Assembly: GCA_934130105.1 (NCBI GenBank)
Contig: CAKOXL010000024.1
Coordinates: forward strand, 1 to 18,775
From: an uncultured Bacilli bacterium
GTDB taxonomy: Bacteria; Bacillota_I; Bacilli_A; RF39; UBA660
Reading direction: 5' to 3'
DNA length: 18,775 nucleotides
Shown here piece by piece: positions 7,910-15,185 of the stretch (its first letter is position 1; each line of letters starts with the position of its first letter). The notes below the pieces were generated by a model. It did not search any database. It saw nothing but the letters and a program-made list of their open reading frames with translations, and was not told the DNA's origin. Both the position numbers and the translations under genes were made by a program.

Positions 7910-9178
7910 CTATCTTTTAATAACTTTTCTATAAATAATTTTTAACTTTCTTAAAGCAGTGTAAATATAGTAAGTATTAGATATTTTATAAGTAAACTCT
8001 CCTACTAATTCTACTACTTGTCCATTAAATCCTCTTTTAAATTCATATACACCATATATTGGACTCTTCGGAGTAAAATCACCAGATATACCATAAAAAT
8101 TAACATATTTAAAACCAAATTTATATGCATCTAGAATATGTTCATTATACATTAAATATTTAGGTTTAAAATTTTTATATTTTGCTAATATTCCACTACT
8201 AAGAGTTACATATTCATTACCAGATTTTAGTGATAATAGTGCTCCTATATCTTTACCATTTGGATTTTCTTCTTGGAACTTTTTAGCATACTCAAGTTCT
8301 TCTTTAGCCCTATTTATAGATACTTCAACATTAAGTAATTGGTTTTTTAACTTAGCACCAACCATATCCTTTTTCATCTTGTACATAATTTCTTCTTTTT
8401 TATTTTGTTCTTTTGTTAATTGTTTATTAGCATAATCCAAATAAAGATTAGAATCAACATGTGCAAAATAGATTTGCATATTATCTTTATAACAGTCATA
8501 CATTCTTTCATAATATGTTAAATCACGTGAATTGAAATTTTTTCTATCTGCTGTTGCCTTTAATAATTCAGTTAAAGTTTCTAGATCATTCTTTCCACCA
8601 CGGCGTAAAACTAAACCTTTTTCATAAACACTGTCAATATTTTTTCTCGTACTTTTACTAAATCCTTTTTTTAGTTCTTCATACTCTTTATTTAATTCTA
8701 GTCTATAATTCCATCTTGATTGTGTAAAACGATAATCATTAGTAAAACCAAAATGATGGTATCCAAGCTTTTTAAGATTATTTATAGTTTCATCATCTTT
8801 AACTAAATCAGGATATACATTACCATTAGTATCTCTTAATTGATATATAATATTAGGCTCAAATTTGATAAACATGGCATTATGCTTTTTTGCATATGTA
8901 ATAAGATTATCAGTAAAAAATTTTAATAGTTCAAAGTTATGATAATCAACTAATAATCCTTGGGGAGAATAAAATCTTTTCTTTCCAAACATACATGGAT
9001 TAATAGTAAACATACCTGCTGCAATTATTTTATTTTTTTCTTTCACACCAAGATAGTGTATTTCACTTCCATAGAAGTGTCTTAAATGAGCATTTTCAAC
9101 TGTTTGGAAAAAGTTAGCACATGGGTGTGTTTTAGAAAAACGTTCAAATTCTTTTTCTGTTAATATTTCAAATTTCAT
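7910..9178 (-). CDS. FemABX-family peptidyltransferase, copy 4 (first Fem gene of operon)
   Basis: I start this 422-residue protein at MKFEILTEKEFERF (ATG 9176-9178), which lines up with the MKF/MKL starts of the other copies. A GTG at 9185-9187 would add three residues (MTY), overlaps the flippase stop, and sits 4 bases after AAAGG, so it remains possible. The first half has FYSPQGLLVDYHN, where copies 1-3 have APRG, and FIKFEPNI, where they have KIDP. The second half has VNFYGISGDFTPKSP and YEFKRGFNGQVVELVGEF. The helical arm is at about residues 238-300. The changed APRG and IDP motifs set this copy apart; in multi-enzyme Fem systems the first-acting enzyme often differs from those that extend the bridge, but that role here is inference. 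Confidence 0.92.
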   Translation of the reverse strand: MKFEILTEKEFERFSKTHPCANFFQTVENAHLRHFYGSEIHYLGVKEKNKIIAAGMFTINPCMFGKKRFYSPQGLLVDYHNFELLKFFTDNLITYAKKHNAMFIKFEPNIIYQLRDTNGNVYPDLVKDDETINNLKKLGYHHFGFTNDYRFTQSRWNYRLELNKEYEELKKGFSKSTRKNIDSVYEKGLVLRRGGKNDLETLTELLKATADRKNFNSRDLTYYERMYDCYKDNMQIYFAHVDSNLYLDYANKQLTKEQNKKEEIMYKMKKDMVGAKLKNQLLNVEVSINRAKEELEYAKKFQEENPNGKDIGALLSLKSGNEYVTLSSGILAKYKNFKPKYLMYNEHILDAYKFGFKYVNFYGISGDFTPKSPIYGVYEFKRGFNGQVVELVGEFTYKISNTYYIYTALRKLKIIYRKVIKR

Positions 9179-9183
9179 ATATG

Positions 9184-10830
9184 TCACTTTACCTTTCTTT
9201 TGATTTTTTTCTTAAATTTTTCTAATAGTTCATTTCCTAAAATAGCATCTATCAAATTAAATTTTTTAATACACAAATAGTATGTTATGATTCCAACTAC
9301 TGAATATATAGCTACCGTTATAAATGATAATAATCTGTTATTAGTAAACGGAATAACTAATTTTAAAATACTAAGTGTTATTAACATTACAAATACTGAT
9401 ATTACTATTTTAACAACGCGATTAAATGTCTCCTTAAAATGAATGCCATACTTTAGTTTTAAGAAAGTAAAAACGATAATTATTGTAGTTACATTCCCTA
9501 AAATTGTGGATAAAGTAGCACCATAGTAAGCAGGAATATTTATATTATTTAGTAAATGCATTAGTGGTACATCTAAAACAGCATTTATAACAAGACCAAT
9601 TGTAAGACTAATGAATAAAGTTTTATACTCTTTTAGTGTCATTAATGTAGTTGTTGACATGCTTAAGAAAATGGTTACAAAAGCTGTAAATACAGAAAAA
9701 GAAAATACTTTTGGTCCATAATAGCTGTAACCATAGAATATATTCCAAACTGGTTGTGATAAAAAGCTTAAGCCCACTGTCATAGGAAGTGCAATTAGTA
9801 CTAATATCTGAATAGTTTGGTTTATTTTGTTATCAATATCTTTTTTATCATTTTTAACCTGACTAATAGTTAGATTAGGTAATAGACTAGCCATAAATCC
9901 TGTACCAACCGCAATTATTATCATATTTAGTTTATTTCCCCAAGTAGAAATAAATCCCATGATTGCCTCAGCATCCGTTACTTTATAGCCTAAATCATTA
10001 ACAAGGGTTCTAACCACAAAAATAGTATCTACTGAATTATATAAAGATTTAGTTATTTCACCAAAAATAAATGGCGATGCATACATAAAAATTTGAAATA
10101 TTATTTCCTTAGTTGTTTTTACTTTCTCATCTTTAGATTGTTTAACAAGCTCATGTTTATTTAATCTAACTTTTCTCATTAAATATAATGTAGAGATAAT
10201 TGCTCCCAAAGTAGCACCAAATAAAGCAACACCAACTGTTTGTCTTAAAGAAAGATTGAACACTTTTGAGGCTAGGAAACTACCAACAATAATAATAGTA
10301 ACACGTATAAATTGTTCTAACACTTGACTAATTGATGTTGGTGCCATAAAACGATGACCTTGCAAATATCCCCTGTAAACACTTAATGTTGGTACAACTA
10401 AAATACTAAAAGAAATTACTCTTATAACGTATACAATATCTTCAATGCTATTTCCACCTGTTATATCGCCTATAATAAGCGTAGCTATATTCCTTGCAAA
10501 AATGAATAATACAAAAAAGCAAATAATTCCTAGTACTGTTAAAAAAATTCTAGCAATTTTAAATACTTTTTCTTTTGATTTATATAACCCAAGAGTATCA
10601 TATTCGCTAACTAATTTACTTATAGCTAAGGGAATTCCAGCTGATGATATTCCCAAAAAAATAGAGTAGATATTATATGCATATCCATATAAAGCACCAC
10701 CCTGTGTACCGATAATAGCATAAAATGGTATAACATAGATTATTCCCAATATCTTTGATATTACAATACCAAGTGTTGCAATAAAAGCGCCTTCCATATA
10801 ATTATTTACTTTAAGTTTTCTATTATGCAT
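9184..10830 (-). CDS. SpoVB/MurJ-like (MOP/MATE superfamily) lipid-linked precursor flippase
   Basis: This 548-residue integral membrane protein has about 14 hydrophobic segments. It belongs to the oligosaccharidyl-lipid flippase superfamily in the branch with Bacillus YtgP/SpoVB. The N-terminal GAFIATLGIVISKILGIIYV and the region with ALYGYAYNIYSIFLGIS, AGIPLAISKLVSEY and YRGYLQGHRFMAPTSISQ are typical. Members move lipid II or polysaccharide-lipid across the membrane. I start at ATG 10828-10830; the GTG three codons upstream is part of the ribosome site AGGTGA. It ends in TGA at 9184-9186. It heads an operon with four FemABX genes, which fits a role with lipid II. The C-terminus is strongly basic (KFKKKIKRKVK). 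SpoVB- and MurJ-type activity cannot be separated here. Confidence 0.9.
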   Translation of the reverse strand: MHNRKLKVNNYMEGAFIATLGIVISKILGIIYVIPFYAIIGTQGGALYGYAYNIYSIFLGISSAGIPLAISKLVSEYDTLGLYKSKEKVFKIARIFLTVLGIICFFVLFIFARNIATLIIGDITGGNSIEDIVYVIRVISFSILVVPTLSVYRGYLQGHRFMAPTSISQVLEQFIRVTIIIVGSFLASKVFNLSLRQTVGVALFGATLGAIISTLYLMRKVRLNKHELVKQSKDEKVKTTKEIIFQIFMYASPFIFGEITKSLYNSVDTIFVVRTLVNDLGYKVTDAEAIMGFISTWGNKLNMIIIAVGTGFMASLLPNLTISQVKNDKKDIDNKINQTIQILVLIALPMTVGLSFLSQPVWNIFYGYSYYGPKVFSFSVFTAFVTIFLSMSTTTLMTLKEYKTLFISLTIGLVINAVLDVPLMHLLNNINIPAYYGATLSTILGNVTTIIIVFTFLKLKYGIHFKETFNRVVKIVISVFVMLITLSILKLVIPFTNNRLLSFITVAIYSVVGIITYYLCIKKFNLIDAILGNELLEKFKKKIKRKVK

Positions 10831-10847
10831 TAATATCACCTATAGTT

Positions 10848-10856
10848 ATTTTACCA
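10848..10856 (-). promoter_or_regulatory. Candidate extended -10 promoter of the flippase-FemABX operon
   Basis: The minus strand reads TGGTAAAAT (TAAAAT 10848-10853, with TGn just upstream). No convincing -35 box is present. The start would fall near 10841, at the edge of the ribosome site AGGTGA (10836-10841), giving a leader of only about 11 bases. Confidence 0.4.
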
Positions 10857-10872
10857 CAAAATATTAAAACTA

Positions 10873-10886
10873 CCTAAATATTTAGG
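10873..10886. promoter_or_regulatory. 14-base perfect palindrome upstream of the flippase operon
   Basis: CCTAAATATTTAGG is fully self-complementary with no spacer and lies about 20 bases upstream of the candidate -10 box. It could be an operator for the cell-wall operon. No regulator is encoded next to it, so the assignment is only positional. Confidence 0.35.
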
Positions 10887-10918
10887 GAAAATATATTATT
10901 GATAGTATAAAATTAAAA

Positions 10919-10959
10919 AAATCTTTAACTAATAAGAAGAATCTATTAGAAAAAGATTT
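10919..10959 (-). terminator. Terminator after the tail-anchored protein gene
   Basis: Outer arms AAATCTTT/AAAGATTT (10952-10959 and 10919-10926) and inner arms CTAATA/TATTAG form a two-part stem. Read on the minus strand, a run of T follows (TTTTTTTAATTT). It separates this gene from the flippase operon. Confidence 0.75.
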
Positions 10960-10979
10960 ATTACTTAAATGAAAATAAA

Positions 10980-11483
10980 TTACCTAACTACAAAATAGAA
11001 AATTATGCCTAGTGTCAAAACGATTAATGAAGATATTATAGTTGTTAGAGCAAAAATGCTACTATATCCTTTATTCATCATATTTAAAAGATTTATTTTA
11101 AACATGTCTTTTTCTTTATTTGCTTTAGATACCATAACACCTTTATAAGCACTAAGCTCAGTACGATGCCCTTCTTCTAGTATATCTTCAGGAGTAATAT
11201 TAGTAAGTAATACCACTTTTTTATCCAAATAAACAGTGTAATGTAGTGTTATTACACCGTGAACTTTGCTAAACATTTCATCTGTTGGTAGTGGGAGTTC
11301 ATACATAATACTTCCATCCTTATTCTCACCAACAGCAGTTCCTAAAAATTCACCTGCTTTTAATTTAGGATAGTATTCAAACATCATCTTTTTATAGGCA
11401 AGCATATTATACTTACGTACAGATCTTTCTTTGACACGAAAATCATTTTCATTTAAATATTCAAACACATAATTATCTTTCAT
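10980..11483 (-). CDS. Tail-anchored membrane protein of unknown function, 167 aa
   Basis: There is no N-terminal signal. Residues 1-135 are soluble and charged, with a compact mixed domain (LKAGEFLGTAVGENKDGSIM, HGVITLHYTVYLDKKVVLLT, ITPEDILEEGHRTELSAYKG). The last 25 residues (IFALTTIISSLIVLTLGIIF to VVR) form one transmembrane helix, so the domain most likely faces the cytoplasm. I do not recognise the family. AGGAGA is well placed before the ATG, and TATAAT lies about 25 bases upstream without a clear -35 box. A terminator follows, so the gene is probably transcribed alone, or with the weakly terminated gene upstream. Confidence 0.75.
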   Translation of the reverse strand: MKDNYVFEYLNENDFRVKERSVRKYNMLAYKKMMFEYYPKLKAGEFLGTAVGENKDGSIMYELPLPTDEMFSKVHGVITLHYTVYLDKKVVLLTNITPEDILEEGHRTELSAYKGVMVSKANKEKDMFKINLLNMMNKGYSSIFALTTIISSLIVLTLGIIFYFVVR

Positions 11484-11521
11484 TGTATTTCTCCTATCCT
11501 ATATAATTATATTGTACACCA

Positions 11522-11548
11522 AAAATTATATTTTTTGAAGATAATTTT
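11522..11548 (-). terminator. Weak AT-only hairpin after the HEXXH protein gene
   Basis: Arms aaaattat and ataatttt are separated by 11 bases. On the minus strand TTTT follows within the arm, then G. The stem is entirely AT, so termination is likely partial. Confidence 0.3.
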
Positions 11549-11553
11549 ATTGT

Positions 11554-12477
11554 TTATTTAAAGATCGTATTTTCATTGAATTTATCGACTATTTTTTTAA
11601 TCTCATCATTTAATTTTTTTATCTTATATAATTTATACTTTCTAAGCCATTTTGTATTTATTAATTCTTTTTGTAATTTTAATGATTTATTAAGAGAAAT
11701 GGATAAAGTTGTAAAAGCTTTGTCATCATCTAGAACTGAGTTAAAGAAATATTCTATATCGTCAATATTTCCTTCAAGTCTTAAAGATTCAACCGTAGAT
11801 AAGAAGGTTCTATTTTCTAGTAAATTTTTGCAAAAATATGATTCTAATAAATAGCTATTAGAATGATAATTGGATTTGATAGAATGGTAAATTGAATATA
11901 GGGTACTTGTTATGGTTGTATTATTAATACTATATGTAGAAAAGCTTTTAATGATATCAATAACTTTTTCTGTTTGTTTAGTATTAATTACTTCTTCTAA
12001 AGTTATTTCTATACCCTTTTTTATAAAAGTTAAACTTTTTTTATCAAAATAGTTATAGACTAAACCTGTTCTAATTAAAACAAAATCATTAATTTTTATT
12101 TCATTTTGATATGAATTAATAGCATGATTAAACTCATGAACTAAATTATCTAAAAGTTGCATCAGGCCAATATTTTGGTAATTGTTTAATACTACATTTT
12201 TTTGAGTTATAAGCTGCCCATTTACATATCTAGGAAGGCTGAAATAATATGCTTGATATACTTTATCTTGTTTATCATCAATAATAATTTGAATATTCAT
12301 AAAACATTCTTCTATTATTTTTCTATTATTTAAGCCATACTTTAAAATAAAAGCTGGGATAATAATATAAAGAAGATGAACGATATTATCTGGATAATGG
12401 TATTTTGTTCTTAGATTATGGCAAAATGATATTTCATCTTCTATTAAATTGTTAATAAACTCATTACTATAATTCAT
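11554..12477 (-). CDS. Predicted zinc metallopeptidase-like protein (HEFNH motif)
   Basis: The protein has 307 residues when started at MNYSNEFINN (ATG 12475-12477, preceded by AGGTGA); a GTG three codons earlier is part of the ribosome site. Residues 114-118 read HEFNH within LVHEFNHAINSY, the HEXXH zinc-binding and catalytic motif. A glutamate pair about 43 residues downstream (ITLEEVINTKQTE, E161/E162) could supply the third ligand of a gluzincin. No signal peptide or membrane helix is clear, so it may act in the cytoplasm. The C-terminal half is helical and lysine-rich (KLQKELINTKWLRKYKLYKI). I cannot place it in a named family. A DNA- or protein-targeted peptidase is possible, as is a domesticated phage-type protease. 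Confidence 0.65.
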   Translation of the reverse strand: MNYSNEFINNLIEDEISFCHNLRTKYHYPDNIVHLLYIIIPAFILKYGLNNRKIIEECFMNIQIIIDDKQDKVYQAYYFSLPRYVNGQLITQKNVVLNNYQNIGLMQLLDNLVHEFNHAINSYQNEIKINDFVLIRTGLVYNYFDKKSLTFIKKGIEITLEEVINTKQTEKVIDIIKSFSTYSINNTTITSTLYSIYHSIKSNYHSNSYLLESYFCKNLLENRTFLSTVESLRLEGNIDDIEYFFNSVLDDDKAFTTLSISLNKSLKLQKELINTKWLRKYKLYKIKKLNDEIKKIVDKFNENTIFK

Positions 12478-12560
12478 ACTTATCACCTAATATTATTTTT
12501 CCTGTTTTCAAAAGGATTATTGATAGAAAAATAATTATTACAAATTTTTTATCTATTTCA

Positions 12561-12589
12561 TTAATACGACTACTAACTAAATTAATCAA
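12561..12589 (-). promoter_or_regulatory. Candidate sigma-A promoter of the HEXXH gene
   Basis: TTGATT (12584-12589) and TATTAA (12561-12566) on the minus strand are separated by exactly 17 bases. Each box matches the consensus at 4 of 6 positions. The leader would be about 75 bases. The rest of 12490-12648 holds no gene I can support. Confidence 0.35.
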
Positions 12590-12648
12590 TAACAGTCAGT
12601 ATATAATTTTCGTCAACTTGATAAGGACTTCTCGTATTACTATAATAC

Positions 12649-13833
12649 CTATTTTTTTAAAGAAGCTGGAATTATTATACCATCTCCATATTTTTCGCTG
12701 ATGTTATCTATTACATCCTGTATTTTATTACTATTAATATTACTATCACTATCAAACAATGATAATTGTCTTGAATTATCTTTAGTAAAATCACCTATTC
12801 TTATTCCTATTAATCTTAATGGCTCTCCTCTCCAACCTTTTGATAAAACTTCTAACACATGATTGTAAACTTCAGATGTAACATTTGTTGGATTAATTAA
12901 TTTCATTTGATGAGAATAGGAAATAAAATCACTAGTTTTAAAAATAACAGCTACTGTTTGGGGATATAGTTTTGCTTTTCTTGCTTGTCTACAAATTTTT
13001 TCTGTCTGCGGGAGAAGTATTTTCTTTAACTCTCTTGTCGTTTCAATATCTTTAGGTAAGGTTTCTGTAATACTAATACTTTTATTTTTAGCACTTTTTG
13101 GTGCCACAGCACTAAAATCAATACCATTAGCATAATCATGCATTAATTCGCCTTGGCTTTTAAATCTTTTCTTTAGTAGATTTATATCTGTATGAGCAAG
13201 TTCGCCAATTGTCTTTATTCCCATTTCAATTAAGGTTTTGCTGGAAGATTTACCAACCATAAAAAGATCTGTAATTGGTAGTGGCCACATTTTCTTTTCT
13301 ACTTCATATTGAAATAGAGTATGAACTTTATTAGGCTTTTCAAAATCACTTGCCATTTTAGCACACAATTTATTATTTGCAATGCCAATATTTACAGTAT
13401 AACCAAATTTTTCATAGATCTCATCTTTCATTTTATATGCAAGTTTTATTGGATCAGGATATAAAAGATCCGTTCCTGTCATATCTAAAAAACATTCATC
13501 TATTGAATAACGTTCAATTTTATCGGTAAATAGACAAAAATAATTATATAATTTGTTTGATTCATTATGATATAAATCATAATTACCGGGAAATACCATT
13601 AAATTTGGACATTTTCTTCTTGCCATATATAATGGTTCAGCTGTTACAACACCCATTTTTTTAGCAACTGGGCTTTTAGCAGTAACAATACCTCTTCTAG
13701 CTTCTTCGTCACCACCAATTACTGATGGAACAGTTCTGATATCTAGATCATAACCCTTTTTTAACAAATCAACAGCAGTCCATGACAAAAAAGCATTATT
13801 AACATCAATATGAAAAATAAGTCTTTCTTTCAT
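12649..13833 (-). CDS. dinB: DNA polymerase IV (Y-family translesion polymerase)
   Basis: The product is 394 residues from ATG 13831-13833, preceded by GGTGGT; the frame stays open 16 codons further up, but the family starts at HIDVNNAFLSW. Metal-binding residues are D10 in FHIDVNN and D112-E113 in RYSIDECFLDMTG; F15 aligns with the steric gate that excludes ribonucleotides. The helix-hairpin-helix region holds MVGKSSSKTLIEMGIKTIGELAH, and the little finger domain follows. QLSLF (356-360) is a textbook beta-clamp-binding motif, here about 35 residues before the end. The enzyme copies past damaged bases at the cost of accuracy. It is downstream of the Cse60-like gene with its own promoter. No LexA-type box is obvious. 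Confidence 0.96.
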   Translation of the reverse strand: MKERLIFHIDVNNAFLSWTAVDLLKKGYDLDIRTVPSVIGGDEEARRGIVTAKSPVAKKMGVVTAEPLYMARRKCPNLMVFPGNYDLYHNESNKLYNYFCLFTDKIERYSIDECFLDMTGTDLLYPDPIKLAYKMKDEIYEKFGYTVNIGIANNKLCAKMASDFEKPNKVHTLFQYEVEKKMWPLPITDLFMVGKSSSKTLIEMGIKTIGELAHTDINLLKKRFKSQGELMHDYANGIDFSAVAPKSAKNKSISITETLPKDIETTRELKKILLPQTEKICRQARKAKLYPQTVAVIFKTSDFISYSHQMKLINPTNVTSEVYNHVLEVLSKGWRGEPLRLIGIRIGDFTKDNSRQLSLFDSDSNINSNKIQDVIDNISEKYGDGIIIPASLKK

Positions 13834-13848
13834 AATACCACCAATCAT

Positions 13849-13877
13849 ATTATAAAACATTATATCAAATGAAACAA
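13849..13877 (-). promoter_or_regulatory. Candidate dinB promoter
   Basis: On the minus strand TTGTTT (13872-13877), 17 bases, then TATAAT (13849-13854). A second TATAAT (13859-13864) lies 10 bases upstream of the first. With the proximal box the start would fall almost at the ribosome site; with the distal box the leader is about 19 bases. Confidence 0.45.
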
Positions 13878-13887
13878 TCAAACAAAG

Positions 13888-14061
13888 CTACTTTTTATAA
13901 TAAACAATCATAGCTGAAAAACAATATATTTGTTCATCTCCAAAAACACCCATTGAAACTTGATATTTGATATCGATTACTTCCATAGTATTATCTAAAA
14001 AGCCATTAATAGCACTTTCTAAATCTTTTTCATCTTCAAAGTCAAATACTTTAACTTTCAT
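13888..14061 (-). CDS. Cse60-like small protein, 57 aa
   Basis: This short frame runs from ATG 14059-14061 to TAG 13888-13890. It begins MKVKVFDFEDEKDLESAING and continues with EVIDIKYQVSMGVFGDEQ and IYCFSAMIVYYKK. The layout KVKVFD, DLE..IN.FL, VIDIKYQ and EQIYCFSAM matches my memory of the Bacillus sporulation protein Cse60 (about 60 residues), including length and order of motifs. Cse60 is made in the mother cell in Bacillus but its activity is not known; homologues also occur where sporulation is uncertain. GGTGATAAA precedes the ATG and TATAAT (minus strand) lies about 20 bases upstream. It sits 54 bases before dinB on the same strand. Confidence 0.8.
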   Translation of the reverse strand: MKVKVFDFEDEKDLESAINGFLDNTMEVIDIKYQVSMGVFGDEQIYCFSAMIVYYKK

Positions 14062-14137
14062 TTTATCACCACAATTATTATAGTGATTTTAACATAAATA
14101 ATTTGTCTTAATTTGGTATTAAATGTTACTACAAATT

Positions 14138-14172
14138 AAAGGTGAAGAAATGTTAATATCTTTCTTCACCTT
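14138..14172. terminator. Strong hairpin terminator after the small membrane-anchored protein gene
   Basis: AAGGTGAAGAAA (14139-14150) and TTTCTTCACCTT (14161-14172) form 12 perfect pairs with a 10-base loop. It lies 5 bases after the stop of the 14178-14585 gene. The T tracts are modest on both strands. Confidence 0.75.
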
Positions 14173-14177
14173 ATTAT

Positions 14178-14585
14178 TTAATTATTAATTACATACTCTA
14201 GATTTACAGAATCTGTTAAATCATCATCTATACTTGCTGTCATTAATTTACCTTCATCCTGTACTAATTCATCACCAATATAACCTATTAGTGTTGTTAC
14301 ATTATTATCTTTATCTTTTAAGTTTATACTTATATTTTTAAGTAAATAGTTACTTCCACTTTCATTATATACTTTGGCCGTGAAGGTAGTTACACCATTA
14401 TCGTATGTTATATTGGCATCTTCAAATGATAAACCTGATACTGTTTGATTTCTTAAATATCCCGTATTAGGATCTGCTAATGTTTTTCCTATTATAAATA
14501 TTAATAATATTAACACTAATACTATTAATATAATAGCAATATGTTTTTTATATCTATTAAACCATACTTTTATTTTCTTATCCAT
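14178..14585 (-). CDS. Membrane-anchored extracytoplasmic protein, 135 aa
   Basis: Residues about 15-35 (HIAIILIVLVLILLIFIIGK) form one membrane helix after a basic N-terminus (MDKKIKVWFNRYKK), so the rest (36-135) is outside the cell. The outer domain looks like a small beta-sandwich (SGLSFEDANITYDNGVTTFT, AKVYNESGSNYLLKNISINL), in the style of FxLYD-type domains, but I cannot assign a family firmly. GGAGAG lies before the ATG, partly within the stop region of the gene remnant upstream, so the two were probably one operon before the upstream gene lost its 5' end. It may now depend on transcription coming out of the inserted element. Confidence 0.75.
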   Translation of the reverse strand: MDKKIKVWFNRYKKHIAIILIVLVLILLIFIIGKTLADPNTGYLRNQTVSGLSFEDANITYDNGVTTFTAKVYNESGSNYLLKNISINLKDKDNNVTTLIGYIGDELVQDEGKLMTASIDDDLTDSVNLEYVINN

Positions 14586-14590
14586 TTACA

Positions 14591-14746
14591 TTACTCTCCT
14601 ATATAAGTAATTTTAGCATAACCATTTCCTTGTTTACTGCAGTTTGCAGTTAGTGTTTCTTCAATGTCTTCTCTACTACCATTATTATTTTCTACTAAAA
14701 TTATAGTGCATTTTGAGCTATCAGTCAATGCTTCAGATGGGACTAT
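14591..14746 (-). pseudogene. 3' remnant of a surface-protein-like gene
   Basis: About 50 C-terminal codons remain: VPSEALTDSSKCTIILVENN, then a stretch with EDIEETLTANCSKQ, ending NGYAKITYIGE. Upstream of about 14746 the same frame only continues through the antisense of the XRE gene and the tip of the inserted element, so the 101-codon frame is chimeric and lacks a ribosome site. The ending NGYAKIT.IG is of a kind I associate with C-termini of glycine-rich surface proteins, but this is a weak assignment. The two cysteines could pair. The lost 5' part does not appear elsewhere in the window. The break lies somewhere in 14735-14769. Confidence 0.6.
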
Positions 14747-14769
14747 GTAAGAATAATGATGGTGGTAAT

Positions 14770-14874
14770 ATGCGTTTAAAGGATTTAAGAGAAGACAATG
14801 ATTTACTACAAAAAGATGTAGCAAAAATACTAAATATAGCAGAAAGAACTTACTCTGGTTATGAAACAGAAAGT
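14770..14874 (+). pseudogene. XRE-family regulator, N-terminal half (interrupted gene)
   Basis: Starting at ATG 14770-14772, with GGTGGTAAT just upstream, the frame reads MRLKDLREDNDLLQKDVAKI and then LNIAERTYSGYET. This is the first two thirds of a lambda-repressor-like helix-turn-helix (QKDVAKILNIAERTYSGYE). After about codon 34 the sequence enters the inverted repeat, the protein loses similarity and stops at 14925. The missing rest (RNLPIEVLITLAKFYHTS and onward) is found in the same orientation at 18055-18194. The intact repressor would have had about 76-78 residues. Confidence 0.85.
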
Positions 14875-14961
14875 CCAAAATACCATAGTCCACCATTACT
14901 TAATTCAAAAAGTTATATTTATTAAGTACAGTAATGAACTCAATATATAAATTACAGTTTC

Positions 14962-14990
14962 ATTATACTAAAAAGGTTTTCCACGAACAA
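14962..14990 (-). promoter_or_regulatory. Candidate outward promoter in the left repeat
   Basis: On the minus strand TTGTTC (14985-14990), 17 bases, TATAAT (14962-14967). It points out of the element toward the gene remnant at 14746 and the membrane-anchored protein at 14585. The same TATAAT is present in the right repeat at 17980-17985, also facing outward, but its -35 spacing is less good (TTGTTA at 19 bases). Confidence 0.4.
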
Positions 14991-15122
14991 TAAAATAAAA
15001 AAGGTCTTCTAATTATTTTTTCCACATTGACCTTTGAGCACGAAAAGGTCAAAAATCGCGGGCTTCGCCTTTTAAAATAATCGTTTCTATTTTTATCTTT
15101 AAATTGAAATTAAAATCAAAAC

Positions 15123-15160
15123 AAAAGAATCGCAAGGGGTGTGGGGAAAGCGATTCTTTT
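15123..15160 (-). terminator. Terminator of the Ig-like protein gene, inside the left repeat
   Basis: AAAAGAATCGC (15123-15133) pairs perfectly with GCGATTCTTTT (15150-15160). Read on the minus strand, the T-rich TTTTGTTTTGATTTT follows. The loop is unusually G/C-biased for this genome (aaggggtgtggggaaa on the plus strand). It stops transcripts leaving the element leftward. Confidence 0.7.
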
Positions 15161-15185
15161 AATGATGCCTACTTTTATTCATTAT

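Larger units (their letters stand above)
14875..15160 (+). repeat. Left inverted repeat of the element
   Basis: It matches the reverse complement of 17773-18054 almost end to end by eye. There are exact blocks of 24 (14937-14960 with 17987-18010), 24 (15016-15039 with 17906-17929) and 39 bases (15098-15136 with 17798-17836). The left copy has about 21 extra bases near 14912-14934. It contains hairpins at 15027-15052, around GGCTTCGCC (15061-15069) and at 15123-15160. This accounts for the gene-free stretch 14926-15185. Confidence 0.85.

Noticed and set aside
9184..10839. GTG start three codons upstream of the flippase ATG (and the same pattern at 12486)
   Set aside because: The GTG is part of the AGGTGA ribosome site; the ATG downstream has proper spacing.
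14591..14896. 101-codon minus-strand frame starting at 14896
   Set aside because: Its first half is the antisense of the XRE gene and the tip of the inverted repeat, with no ribosome site; only the last 50 codons look like protein. Kept as a gene remnant.
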